Source: Microcoleus vaginatus WJT46-NPBG5
GTDB taxonomy: Bacteria > Cyanobacteriota > Cyanobacteriia > Cyanobacteriales > Oscillatoriaceae
Length of the DNA: 64,000 nt
NCBI GenBank assembly: GCA_019359355.1
Contig: JAHHHM010000001.1
Span: 124,001 to 188,000 of the forward strand
Direction of reading: 5' to 3'
Part shown: piece after piece, positions 28,220 to 36,630 of the stretch
How the letters are laid out: the number at the start of each line of letters is the position of its first letter
Position numbering within the stretch: position 1 is the first letter of the stretch
Notes under the pieces: generated by a model
Told to the model about the DNA's origin: nothing
Database searches by the model: none
What the model saw: the letters and a program-made list of their open reading frames with translations, nothing else
Program-made: the position numbers and the translations under genes

Positions 28220-30817
28220 ATGCAGCCAATTCGTACCTTTAACGTTTCCTCGTCTCTACCAGAGCAACTTGAACCCCTCCGCAAGCTTGCTTACAACCTG
28301 CACTGGGATTGGAATGTTGAAACCAAAGACTTATTTCGACGCCTAGACCGCGATCTGTGGGAATCGAGCCGGCATAACCCGGTTTTAATGCTGGGCACCA
28401 TTTCTCAAGATCGCCTACAGGAAGTGGCGGAAGATGAAGGCTTTCTGGCTCACATGGAACGGGCAGCCCGCCAGCTAGACGAGTACCTGACCGAGCGGAA
28501 CTGGTATCGCAAACATCGGGGCCATACAGAGCAGAAGGAGTGTTACGCCTACTTCTCTGCTGAATTTGGCCTCGCTGAATGCCTGCCCATCTACTCCGGT
28601 GGTTTGGGTATACTCGCCGGCGACCACCTCAAGAGCGCTAGCGACTTGGGCTTACCCCTGGTCGGTGTGGGCTTGCTTTATCAGGAAGGCTATTTCAGTC
28701 AATATCTTAACCCCGATGGCTGGCAGCAGGAGCGTTACCCGATTAACGACTTCTATAATATGCCCTTGCATCTGGAACGAGACGCCAACGGGGAGGAACT
28801 GCGGATCGCCGTAGACTACCCAGGCCGGCAGGTTTTCGCTCGCGTCTGGCGGGTGCAGGTGGGTACGGTGCCGCTATATATGCTCGACACCAATATTGAA
28901 CCCAACAACCGCTACGATCACGACATCACCGACCAACTCTACGGCGGTGACGTTGATATGCGGATGCACCAAGAAATCATGTTGGGGATCGGCGGGGTGC
29001 GGATGCTGAAGGCGTTGGGACTGCAACCCACGGCTTATCACATGAATGAGGGCCACGCAGCCTTTTTAGCCCTGGAACGCATCCGGGAGTATATGCAACA
29101 GGGTCTGAGTTATCACGAAGCCCAACAGGTGGTAGCCGCCAGCAATGTGTTTACCACCCACACCCCCGTGCCGGCAGGGTTTGACTTATTCACCCCTGAC
29201 AAAATCATGTACTTTGTCGGCCACTACGCCAATACCTTTGGCCTGCCGCAAGAGGAATTTCTGGCGCTAGGGCGCGAAAATCCGGCTGACAAGCAAGCAC
29301 CGTTCAATATGGCAACGCTGGCGATTAAAATGGCGAGTTTTGTCAATGGGGTCGCCAAGCTGCATGGAGAAGTGTCGCGGGTGCTGTTCCAGGATTTGTG
29401 GACAGGTTTGCCGGTGAATGAAGTGCCGGTAACTTCGATTACAAATGGCGTTCATGCCCGCAGTTGCGTCTCTAAGTTCACGCAGGAGCTTTACGACCGA
29501 TACTTAGGCCCATCTTGGCCGGCAACACCGGCAGACAATTCCCTGTGGGATCGGGTGGACACGATTCCCGATGATGAGTTATGGCGAAATCACGAACGCT
29601 GCCGGTCTGAGTTGGTGGTGTTTGTGCGCGAGCGACTGCAAAAATACTTACGGGAACGTGGGGCGTCGCCGGTGGAAGTTGCAGAGGCGCAAGAAGTCCT
29701 CGATCCAGGTGTTTTAACGATTGGATTCGCCCGCCGGTTTGCCACCTATAAGCGCGGCACTCTGTTTTTACGCGATATCGAGCGAATTAAGCGAATTTTG
29801 CTGGATCTCCATGCCGAGCGCTTTAAGGGCGGAATGCTCGTCGGCCAGAAAAAACGCATGGTGCAGTTTGTGATTGCCGGCAAAGCACACCCCAAAGACA
29901 CACCGGGTAAGGAAGTCATCCGGGCAATTATCCACTCTATTCGCGAACAGGGAATGGGCCGGCATATCGTGTTTATTCCCAACTACGACATTAATGTGGC
30001 GCGGATGATGGTTTCTGGCTGTGATGTCTGGTTGAACACCCCCCGACGCCCACGGGAGGCATCTGGCACCAGCGGCATGAAGGCATCGATGAATGGACTA
30101 CTCAATCTCAGCATCCTTGACGGTTGGTGGGATGAGGCCGATTATGTCCGCACCGGCTGGCCGATCGGTCATGGTGAAGTCTACGACGATCCGGAGTATC
30201 AGGACACTGTGGAAGCCAACGCTCTCTATGATCTGCTAGAGCAAGAAGTGGTGCCATTGTTTTATGACCGGGATGAAGAAGGGCTTCCCCGTCGCTGGGT
30301 GGCGAAGATGAAGGACGCCGTCCGTCTCAACTGCCCCCACTTCAACACCGCCCGGATGGTGGGCGAATACGCGATGCGGGCTTACTTCCCAGCGAGCGAC
30401 CGCTACCGCGATATGACCGCAGACCACTATGCAGCCGCTAAGACATTAGCCGGTTGGAAGACGAACCTGTTTAAACACTGGTCTGATATCAAAATTGAAG
30501 ATATTGATATCGCTGAACCAGCCGATCTGCGGGTCAATCAAACAATTCCCGTTAAAGTTCGGTTGAACTTAGCAGGATTAACACCGGATGATTTGCAGGT
30601 AGAACTCTATCAAGGGTCGGTAGATGCTAACGGTGAGATTGTCAACGGGACGTCGGTGGTAATGAATTTCCAAGGCAAAGATAACAGTAGCCTGAGCGTT
30701 TACACCGGCAATATTACCTACACCTCTTCCGGCCTTCAAGGGGTTTCCCTACGGGTGCTGCCTCACCACCCACATCTCAGCAGTCCTTATGAACCCAGAG
30801 TGGTGCTGTGGGCATAA
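28220..30817 (+). CDS. glgP: Alpha-glucan (glycogen) phosphorylase
   Basis: Degrades glycogen by phosphorolysis to glucose-1-phosphate. The true start is ATG 28220 (MQPIRTFNVSSSLPEQL), with AAGGA 7 nt upstream, giving 865 residues. The longer frame from 28139 runs through repeats. It is the GT35 subtype with an N-terminal DUF3417-like segment (LRKLAYNLHWDWNVETKDLF, partly quoted). Core motifs are YFSAEFGLAECLPIYSGGLG (20 residues), FTTHTPVPAGFD, GFARRFATYKR, and the pyridoxal-phosphate lysine in EASGTSGMKASMNG. Cyanobacteria use this at night to feed respiration. No other glg gene is in the window. Confidence 0.95.
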   Translation: MQPIRTFNVSSSLPEQLEPLRKLAYNLHWDWNVETKDLFRRLDRDLWESSRHNPVLMLGTISQDRLQEVAEDEGFLAHMERAARQLDEYLTERNWYRKHRGHTEQKECYAYFSAEFGLAECLPIYSGGLGILAGDHLKSASDLGLPLVGVGLLYQEGYFSQYLNPDGWQQERYPINDFYNMPLHLERDANGEELRIAVDYPGRQVFARVWRVQVGTVPLYMLDTNIEPNNRYDHDITDQLYGGDVDMRMHQEIMLGIGGVRMLKALGLQPTAYHMNEGHAAFLALERIREYMQQGLSYHEAQQVVAASNVFTTHTPVPAGFDLFTPDKIMYFVGHYANTFGLPQEEFLALGRENPADKQAPFNMATLAIKMASFVNGVAKLHGEVSRVLFQDLWTGLPVNEVPVTSITNGVHARSCVSKFTQELYDRYLGPSWPATPADNSLWDRVDTIPDDELWRNHERCRSELVVFVRERLQKYLRERGASPVEVAEAQEVLDPGVLTIGFARRFATYKRGTLFLRDIERIKRILLDLHAERFKGGMLVGQKKRMVQFVIAGKAHPKDTPGKEVIRAIIHSIREQGMGRHIVFIPNYDINVARMMVSGCDVWLNTPRRPREASGTSGMKASMNGLLNLSILDGWWDEADYVRTGWPIGHGEVYDDPEYQDTVEANALYDLLEQEVVPLFYDRDEEGLPRRWVAKMKDAVRLNCPHFNTARMVGEYAMRAYFPASDRYRDMTADHYAAAKTLAGWKTNLFKHWSDIKIEDIDIAEPADLRVNQTIPVKVRLNLAGLTPDDLQVELYQGSVDANGEIVNGTSVVMNFQGKDNSSLSVYTGNITYTSSGLQGVSLRVLPHHPHLSSPYEPRVVLWA

Positions 30818-30913
30818 GAAAGTAAAGCATCAAAGGTGAAAAGAAAGCTGAAAGACGCTCTCTTTTCACCTTTCACGAAAAGCCATGTTTTAAATAAAGG
30901 TGGAGTGATTTCT

Positions 30914-31531
30914 ATGACTCAAGCCCAACTAAAACAAGTCACATTTGACGAATTTATTGCCTGGTATCCAGAGAATTCAGAACAGCATTACGAACTGCAC
31001 GATGGGGTCATTGTTGAAGTGCCAAAACCCAAGGGCAAGCACTCGGAGATAGCTGGATTTATGTCCGGCGAGTTTTTTCTAGAGATTCGTCGCGCTCAAC
31101 TCCCTTATTTCATTCCCAAGGAATGCGTTGTCAAGCCGGCGCAAGAATCAAGCTATGAACCCGATGTCATTGTGCTAGATAAACAGGGAGTTGAGAACAA
31201 TGAACCTCGATGGGGACAGGAATCGATCATTACGCTTGGAAGTTCCATTCGTTTGGTTGTAGAAGTTGTTTCAACGAACTGGAGCGATGATTATGCGCTG
31301 AAACTAGAAGATTACGAAGCAATGGGTATTTCTGAATATTGGATTGTAGACTATTTAGGATTAGGTGGCAGGCGCTACATAGGCAACCCCAAGCAACCTA
31401 CGCTGAGTATTTATCAGTTAGTCCAAGGCGAATACCAGCTTAAGCAGTTTAAGGAAAATGACCGAATTGAATCGTCAATATTTCCGCAGTTAGTCTTGAC
31501 AGCAAAACAGATATTTAGTGCAGTGTCTTAG
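30914..31531 (+). CDS. Uma2-family (DUF820) putative endonuclease
   Basis: A 205-residue DUF820 protein. I choose ATG 30914 (MTQAQLKQVTFDEFIAWYP) with GGAG 8 nt upstream, rather than the GTG at 30836. Family marks: EQHYELHDGVIVEVPKPKGKHSEIA (the first 15 here), YEPDVIVLDK, RLVVEVVSTNW and AMGISEYWIVDYLGLGG. The E-x-K/PD-(D/E)-x-K-like residues are all present. Function in the cell is not established for this family. It follows glycogen phosphorylase by about 100 bp and ends in its own hairpin terminator. Confidence 0.9.
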   Translation: MTQAQLKQVTFDEFIAWYPENSEQHYELHDGVIVEVPKPKGKHSEIAGFMSGEFFLEIRRAQLPYFIPKECVVKPAQESSYEPDVIVLDKQGVENNEPRWGQESIITLGSSIRLVVEVVSTNWSDDYALKLEDYEAMGISEYWIVDYLGLGGRRYIGNPKQPTLSIYQLVQGEYQLKQFKENDRIESSIFPQLVLTAKQIFSAVS

Positions 31532-31532
31532 C

Positions 31533-31589
31533 CTAGGTTCAAAAGTGCCGAAACTTAGATATTTTGTCTAATATAAAACCTAGTTTTTT
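31533..31589 (+). terminator. Rho-independent terminator after Uma2 gene
   Basis: Outer arms CTAGGTT (31533-31539) and AACCTAG (31577-31583) enclose an inner stem TTAGA / TCTAA, and a run of six T follows. The element may serve both the Uma2 gene and the convergent DUF429 gene. Confidence 0.7.
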
Positions 31590-31599
31590 GTAAAATTTA

Positions 31600-32370
31600 T
31601 TATAAATATCTTTCACTTCTTGAAGGAATAACAATATAGCCGGTGGAGCAATCACCCAATACTAAATTACGCTCTAATCCCCAGTACCACCAGTGCACGG
31701 CTACATAGGCGCAGATTAGCGCATCTAGCTGGTCTTCGACCGCTTTAAGATGAGAGCCGGCAAGGGTATTGAGATCGCAGAAAATATCAGATTCTTGATT
31801 ACTTTTTATATTTTCTAAGGTTAATCTATCCAGCTTTGGCTCTAGTGCCGGCAAACCCTTCAAAATATACTGTTGCAACTTCGCTAATTCCAATCGGCGT
31901 TCTGAAAGCCGGCCTTTTTTATATTTAAGGATGCGATTAAGCTGAAATAAATTTACAATCGCTGGGTGAGGAAACACTTCAATTTGATAGCGCTCACGGC
32001 TTTGATTTTCGAGTATCGGCGCATGAAGAAAATCCCGCGCTTCTAAACTCAGCCCTAATTCTGTTGTGCGTTGAGCAAACCGGCTGCTGAGATTGGCAGG
32101 ATAGCAGCCGGCATGATAGCGACCAAAATATTTATGGGCAAGTTTATCAGGCAATCTCATGCCAGTTGCATTGGGAATTAACGTTGGCGCATCTACCGCA
32201 ATCATTGCCGGTTCGGGTGCCGGTGCCCAAGCGTCAACCCAAGCGAGGATATCTTCAATCGTTGAATATCTCCTTAAATCCAGTAATTGCAGAGTCCCAT
32301 CCTGCCACTTTAAGCAGCACAAACCACTCGCCCCTGACATCCAGCCAAAATCAATTCCTAAAAATTTCAT
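31600..32370 (-). CDS. DUF429 protein, predicted RNase H-fold nuclease
   Basis: A 256-residue DUF429 protein. The N-terminus MKFLGIDFGWMSGASG resembles the first strand of RNase H-like folds with an early Asp. Later marks are MIAVDAPTLIPN (second Asp), a conserved charged middle (RPADKLAHK-like, here MRLPDKLAHKYFGRYHAG), YQIEVFPHPAIV and EDQLDALICAYVAVHW. The repeated Asp-containing motifs support a metal-dependent nuclease, but activity is only predicted for this family. Single gene, converging with Uma2. Confidence 0.85.
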   Translation of the reverse strand: MKFLGIDFGWMSGASGLCCLKWQDGTLQLLDLRRYSTIEDILAWVDAWAPAPEPAMIAVDAPTLIPNATGMRLPDKLAHKYFGRYHAGCYPANLSSRFAQRTTELGLSLEARDFLHAPILENQSRERYQIEVFPHPAIVNLFQLNRILKYKKGRLSERRLELAKLQQYILKGLPALEPKLDRLTLENIKSNQESDIFCDLNTLAGSHLKAVEDQLDALICAYVAVHWWYWGLERNLVLGDCSTGYIVIPSRSERYL

Positions 32371-32697
32371 AGTTAATCATTGCTAACTAATAATTATCAA
32401 AAGCGAACGATGGAAAGAAAAATTGTTCTCCTCTCCAAGCGATCACCCTTTTCATTCCTCACATTGTCATGGGTAAACCACTCCTTCGGCTTAAACCATC
32501 TTGAAGAATAAGGGCGATAGGGAAAACGGGATGCGCTTCTTTGAGTGTCTGAAGAACTTAGGATCGACACCGGCAGAGCGAATTTGGCGCTTTAGCCCTG
32601 CCCTAGGCGAATCACCGGCACCAGAAGATGTAAAACTATTTATAAGGAATTCTCAACCGGCACCAAACGTGTGTTCGGCGGTACTTAAGTCGTATTT
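32371..32697. other. Divergent promoter region, DUF429 / trpS
   Basis: 327 bp between oppositely oriented genes. I see no repeat, attenuator-like peptide or T-box. The frame at 32501-32785 overlaps trpS and reads as a shadow. Confidence 0.45.
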
Positions 32698-33708
32698 ATG
32701 GGTAAGCAGCGCGTTCTTTCTGGGGTTCAACCAACCGGCAATCTGCATCTGGGTAACTATCTGGGAGCCATTCGCAACTGGGTAGAAGGGCAGAGCCAGT
32801 ATGAAAATTACTTTTGTGTGGTGGATTTACACGCCATTACCGCACCGCACAACCCAGCGACGCTGGCGGCAGATACTTACACAATCGCAGCGCTTTATTT
32901 AGCCTGTGGCATCGATCTCAATGATTCCAGCATTTTTATCCAGTCCCACATCAGCGCTCATAGCGAACTAACCTGGCTGTTTAACTGCATCACGCCGATC
33001 AACTGGCTGGAAGATATGATCCAGTTTAAGGAAAAAGCGGTGCGGCAGGGAGAAAATGTCAACACCGGCTTGCTAGATTACCCCGTACTCATGGCAGCGG
33101 ATATTTTGCTATATCAAGCAGATCGCGTGCCGGTGGGGGAAGATCAGAAGCAACATTTAGAACTAACTCGCGATATTGCCAATCGTTTCAATCATTTATT
33201 TTGTACACCAGAGCAGCCGGTTTTAAAGCTGCCAGAACCCCTGATTCGCAAAGAAGCAGCGCGGGTAATGAGTTTGACAGATGGCACGCGCAAAATGTCG
33301 AAATCTGATCCTTCAGAATTAAGCCGAATCAACTTGCTCGATCCTCCCGATGCAATCACCAAAAAAATTAAACGCTGTAAAACAGATCTCGTTCGCGGTT
33401 TGACGTTTGACGATCCGGATCGTCCTGAGTGCCGGAACTTACTCACCCTTTATATGGTGCTTTCTGGGAAGACAAAAGAGGCAGTGGCAGCCGAATGTCA
33501 GGATATGGGATGGGGTCAATTTAAACCCTTACTGACTGAAACGATGATCGCAGCCCTACAACCGATTCAGGAAAAATATAAACAAGTGATGGATGATCGC
33601 AGCTATTTGGAATCCGTACTGCGGGAAGGAAGACAAAAAGCAGAAGCAATCGCCAATGACACACTTTTAAAGGTTAAAGCGGCAATGGGTTATTCCATGC
33701 CCCTTTAA
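32698..33708 (+). CDS. trpS: Tryptophanyl-tRNA synthetase
   Basis: Charges tRNA-Trp with tryptophan. A 336-residue class I synthetase of the usual bacterial length. The HIGH-like motif is GNLHLGNYLGA near residue 15, the tryptophan pocket region has LDYPVLMAADILLYQAD, and the KMSKS loop is RKMSKSDPSE near 200. The start ATG 32698 gives the standard N-terminus (GKQRVLSGVQPTG). It is essential in bacteria and here appears monocistronic. Confidence 0.97.
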   Translation: MGKQRVLSGVQPTGNLHLGNYLGAIRNWVEGQSQYENYFCVVDLHAITAPHNPATLAADTYTIAALYLACGIDLNDSSIFIQSHISAHSELTWLFNCITPINWLEDMIQFKEKAVRQGENVNTGLLDYPVLMAADILLYQADRVPVGEDQKQHLELTRDIANRFNHLFCTPEQPVLKLPEPLIRKEAARVMSLTDGTRKMSKSDPSELSRINLLDPPDAITKKIKRCKTDLVRGLTFDDPDRPECRNLLTLYMVLSGKTKEAVAAECQDMGWGQFKPLLTETMIAALQPIQEKYKQVMDDRSYLESVLREGRQKAEAIANDTLLKVKAAMGYSMPL

Positions 33709-33968
33709 AGCGTGAAGCACAGGCACCTTAAAGATAAGGGCAGAGTGTGAGCGTCTGAATATTGTAATTCCAGCAGAGACTTTCTGCGCTCAGGAATCGT
33801 CCTAACAAGGGCGGTTCTTTATTTTTCATCCGTCTAGTGTCAATCGCTAAATCCTGCACCCTTTTTCCTCCTTTAATGATTCCCCACTAGAGGCGAGTAG
33901 CGAAAAAATAGGCTACAAAAGAGCGAGTAGTCATTTACACCAAATCTTAATCCTCTTGGTTTTTACAC

Positions 33969-34910
33969 ATGATAGAGCAGCCCATTTCATCCGCTAGTAG
34001 CCTGCCGGTATCAACGCTGACTCGCCATCGCTTTCGTGAGGCGGCGAGAGCCGGCGAATTTTTAATCACGGCTGAGGTAACGCCACCCAAGGGGGGAAAC
34101 CCAGTCCACATGGTTGAAATGGCTAAAATTCTCAAGGATCGTGTCCATGCGATTAATATTACCGATGGCAGTCGGGCAGTGATGCGGATGTCATCTCTCG
34201 CGTCGTCAGTGATTTTGTTGCAACACGGAATTGAACCGATTTGCCAAATGGCTTGTCGAGATCGTAACCGAATTGGCATCCAAGCTGATTTAATGGGCGC
34301 GTATGCCCTCGGAATTCGCAATGTTTTAGCATTAACCGGCGATCCGGTAAAAGCCGGCGATCATCCAGATTGTAAAGGCGTATTTGATTTAGAGTCAGTG
34401 CGATTATTACGGCTAATTGATAAACTCAATCAAGGCTTTGATTGGAATGATAAACCCTTAACTGATGGAGCGACAGATTTATTTGTTGGGGCAGCCGTCG
34501 ATCCTCAGTTAGCCAGTTGGTCAGGTTTGCAGAGCCGGTTTGAGCGTAAGCTAGAAGCAGGGGCGCAGTTTTTCCAAAGTCAGCTAGTTTGCGATTTTGA
34601 CCGGCTAGAGAAATTCATGACTCAAATCGCTGCCGGCGCAAACAAACCGATTCTCGCTGGAATTTTCCTACTTAAATCTGCAAAAAATGCTGAATTTATT
34701 AATAAAAATGTGCCCGGAGTTCAAATTCCCCAACATATTATTGATCGCCTAGCCAAAGCCTCAGATCCCCTGCAAGAAGGAATTGCCATCGCCGCCGAAC
34801 AAGTCAATATGGCAAAACAACTTTGTCAAGGCGTTCACATGATGGCAGTCAAACGAGAAGACTTAGTCCCAGAAATATTAGACAGAGCAGGAATAGAGCC
34901 GGTGGCGTAG
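33969..34910 (+). CDS. metF: Methylenetetrahydrofolate reductase
   Basis: A 313-residue (beta/alpha)8 flavoprotein of the MetF family, which reduces 5,10-methylene-THF to 5-methyl-THF for methionine synthesis. Visible features are FLITAEVTPPKGGNP, corresponding to the EFFPP substrate motif of other MetF proteins, VHAINITDGSRAVMRMSS, ALGIRNVLALTGDPVKAGDH and KPILAGIFLLKSAKNA. The motif variant EVTPPKG marks the shorter cyanobacterial/actinobacterial subgroup, whose electron donor may differ from NADH. A hairpin terminator follows. Confidence 0.82.
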   Translation: MIEQPISSASSLPVSTLTRHRFREAARAGEFLITAEVTPPKGGNPVHMVEMAKILKDRVHAINITDGSRAVMRMSSLASSVILLQHGIEPICQMACRDRNRIGIQADLMGAYALGIRNVLALTGDPVKAGDHPDCKGVFDLESVRLLRLIDKLNQGFDWNDKPLTDGATDLFVGAAVDPQLASWSGLQSRFERKLEAGAQFFQSQLVCDFDRLEKFMTQIAAGANKPILAGIFLLKSAKNAEFINKNVPGVQIPQHIIDRLAKASDPLQEGIAIAAEQVNMAKQLCQGVHMMAVKREDLVPEILDRAGIEPVA

Positions 34911-34921
34911 AAAATAACTCA

Positions 34922-34969
34922 TTTAAAGGCAAAAGAGCAAAATAATTTATTCTCTCTATTGCCTTTAAA
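34922..34969 (+). terminator. Hairpin terminator after metF
   Basis: TTTAAAGGCAA (34922-34932) pairs perfectly with TTGCCTTTAAA (34959-34969), 11 bp, starting 12 bp past the stop codon. A T-containing tail (ATCTTATTT) follows. Confidence 0.65.
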
Positions 34970-35011
34970 AATCTTATTTAACCGGCAATAAACTGCTGAC
35001 ACAAACAACTG

Positions 35012-35057
35012 TTGATTCATCTGTTGTTTTTATCTGTGTTGATCAGGGGTTAAAAAA
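35012..35057 (-). repeat. Dispersed AACCACAGAT-type repeat, inverted copy
   Basis: On the minus strand it reads TTTTTTAACCCCTGATCAAC, then ACAGATAAAAACAACAGATG. Same family as 12518, 39223 and 54521. Confidence 0.6.
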
Positions 35058-35171
35058 TTTTCTCTCTTACAAAAAATGCTTTTTCAGTGAGTGATAACCT
35101 AGCCCTGTCAAAGTAACCTCAACTTTATCGGTTCGGTGAGTTACGCGAAACGCTACACAATAGCAATACAG

Positions 35172-35459
35172 GCTCGTCCCATAATTAGTCTAGAAGAACT
35201 GTTTTGCTCTGCCGATGATTTCTGCCTTTTTTTTGCACCTTTATGGGACAAACAACTGATGGGGCATGGACTTAAACACCGCCAATGCCATCGTCAACTG
35301 TGTCCCAGTGAAATCATGACTATCACGATTGCATTTCACCAATCCCATAATCGGCATTTCAAAGCGTCTTACCTCAATCAAGCTATGGGACAGTGGCATT
35401 AAGCCTTTCCCAAGTTGATGAGTTATCAACGCTTTTTAGAAGTCCCCTAATGGACGAGC
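35172..35459 (+). mobile_element. Internally deleted IS982-like remnant with short terminal inverted repeats
   Basis: The ends GCTCGTCC (35172) and GGACGAGC (35452-35459) are perfect 8-bp inverted repeats, each followed inward by an A/T-rich ATAA/TTA stretch. Between them lies only the first quarter of an IS982-type transposase, so most of the element has been lost. The right end is inside the 3' end of the D-amino acid oxidase gene and supplies its last codons and stop. The family call rests on the protein fragment; the ends were not compared with known IS982 ends. Confidence 0.6.
35181..35450 (+). pseudogene. IS982-family transposase N-terminal fragment
   Basis: The frame reads ISLEELFCSADDFCLFFAPLW, partly quoted, then PSEIMTITIAFHQSHNRHFK and YLNQAMGQWH, matching the N-terminal region of IS982 transposases (LDELFC..VDDFC and SEIMTI.IAFHQS.YR.FK). 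The original start appears as ATA (35181), and TAA at 35400 interrupts it before AFPKLMSYQRFLEVP. The DDE catalytic domain is absent. It cannot make an active enzyme. Confidence 0.75.
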
Positions 35460-36559
35460 GCCATCTTTGTCTGGTTGCTGTGGCTGAAGCCTGATTTGAC
35501 TATCTCTACAACTTCTTTAGCGCAACCCCAAGACAAAGTTACTCCAGAGCCACCATGTCCATAGTTATGAATAATATCTGTTCCTGGTTCTTGTTCTAAT
35601 CGGATGTTGTCTTTCCGCGCAGGGCGCAGTCCAACCCGAACTGGTTCTGCTGAATCGATAGTGGCATCTTTGAGGATTGGCATGAAGTTTACGCACCGAT
35701 TCCACATATCTTGGATTGGTTCGTAGTTCTCTAGGTTTATGTCCAAATTCCATTGGTGTGGCTCAACCAAACCACCCAGCAGTAGGGTATTTTCACCGCG
35801 AGGCAGAATAAAAATCATATTTTGCCCATCCACATTATTGTCAAAAGTCATGCAGTGAGCGGTTGTAACGCGAGGCATCGACACGCCATCATTTTTTACA
35901 CGAATCAGTGCCCCACGCAAAGGATACATATCGTCGTTAGCTAGCTCAGTTGAGCCAAGCCCAGAACAATTAACAATGATATCTACACTAAATTGACTTT
36001 TTAGCTCTTCTTGAAGTTCAGCTAAATTGCCAGAGATTTTGGCTTGAACAATCTTACAGCCAAACTCTTTAACCTGACTGTACAACCACTGCATATAAAT
36101 GTCAGTATCTACTTGGGGTGCTAGATAGGTGTAGGCATCCACAACTCCTACGTCACGGTTGATGCTATGCCTGTCAATTAATGCTTTATCCCACTTAAAT
36201 CGCTGCACCCTCAGCTGCAATTCATTCATCTTCTGCAATTCCGGTGTCTGCTCTATGGGCTTTTTGTAGTAGAACACGACATCCCGACTATAAACCCCCG
36301 TCTCCTTATTAGCTGCCAGAATCAGGAATTTATTGTACGAAGCCATGCACCAGCTTTTAGAGCGCTCTAGGGAAACTGGGTGACGATGAGAACCACAGAC
36401 AGCAGGTGGCCACTCCCACAAAGCTCCAGCAACAACCGAGGTATTATTTGGTGCAAAGTTTTCTGAAACTACTGTTACTTCAAATCCATCTTGCAGTAAG
36501 CATAGCGCAGTAGTTAATCCACTCACGCCTCCACCAATTACGAGAACCCTAGCTTTCAT
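35447..36559 (-). CDS. FAD-dependent D-amino acid oxidase-like protein
   Basis: A 370-residue oxidase of the DAO family. The N-terminal dinucleotide-binding motif is VLVIGGGVSGLTTALCL. The family-specific blocks are SVVAGALWEWPP, IIVNCSGLGSTEL, MYPLRGALIRVKN, EPVRVGLRPARKDNIRLE and HNYGHGGSGVTLSWGCA. The last two closely match eukaryotic D-amino-acid and D-aspartate oxidases, which convert D-amino acids to keto acids, ammonia and H2O2. No signal peptide. The final residues ALVH and the stop come from the end of the IS982-like remnant, so the original C-terminus was altered. An IS630 element sits 71 bp upstream of its start. Confidence 0.85.
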   Translation of the reverse strand: MKARVLVIGGGVSGLTTALCLLQDGFEVTVVSENFAPNNTSVVAGALWEWPPAVCGSHRHPVSLERSKSWCMASYNKFLILAANKETGVYSRDVVFYYKKPIEQTPELQKMNELQLRVQRFKWDKALIDRHSINRDVGVVDAYTYLAPQVDTDIYMQWLYSQVKEFGCKIVQAKISGNLAELQEELKSQFSVDIIVNCSGLGSTELANDDMYPLRGALIRVKNDGVSMPRVTTAHCMTFDNNVDGQNMIFILPRGENTLLLGGLVEPHQWNLDINLENYEPIQDMWNRCVNFMPILKDATIDSAEPVRVGLRPARKDNIRLEQEPGTDIIHNYGHGGSGVTLSWGCAKEVVEIVKSGFSHSNQTKMALVH

Positions 36560-36630
36560 AATACTTTATCTTTTGACTAAGTGATTTCGAGAAGCTAGCA
36601 GAATTTTCAGGCTATGTAAACCTGTATCTA

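Noticed and set aside
30836-30913. N-terminal extension of the second Uma2 protein
   Set aside because: Not typical of the family, and ATG 30914 has a good ribosome site.
32501-32785. 94-codon frame upstream of and overlapping trpS
   Set aside because: It overlaps the trpS start region in another frame and has no recognisable domain or ribosome site.
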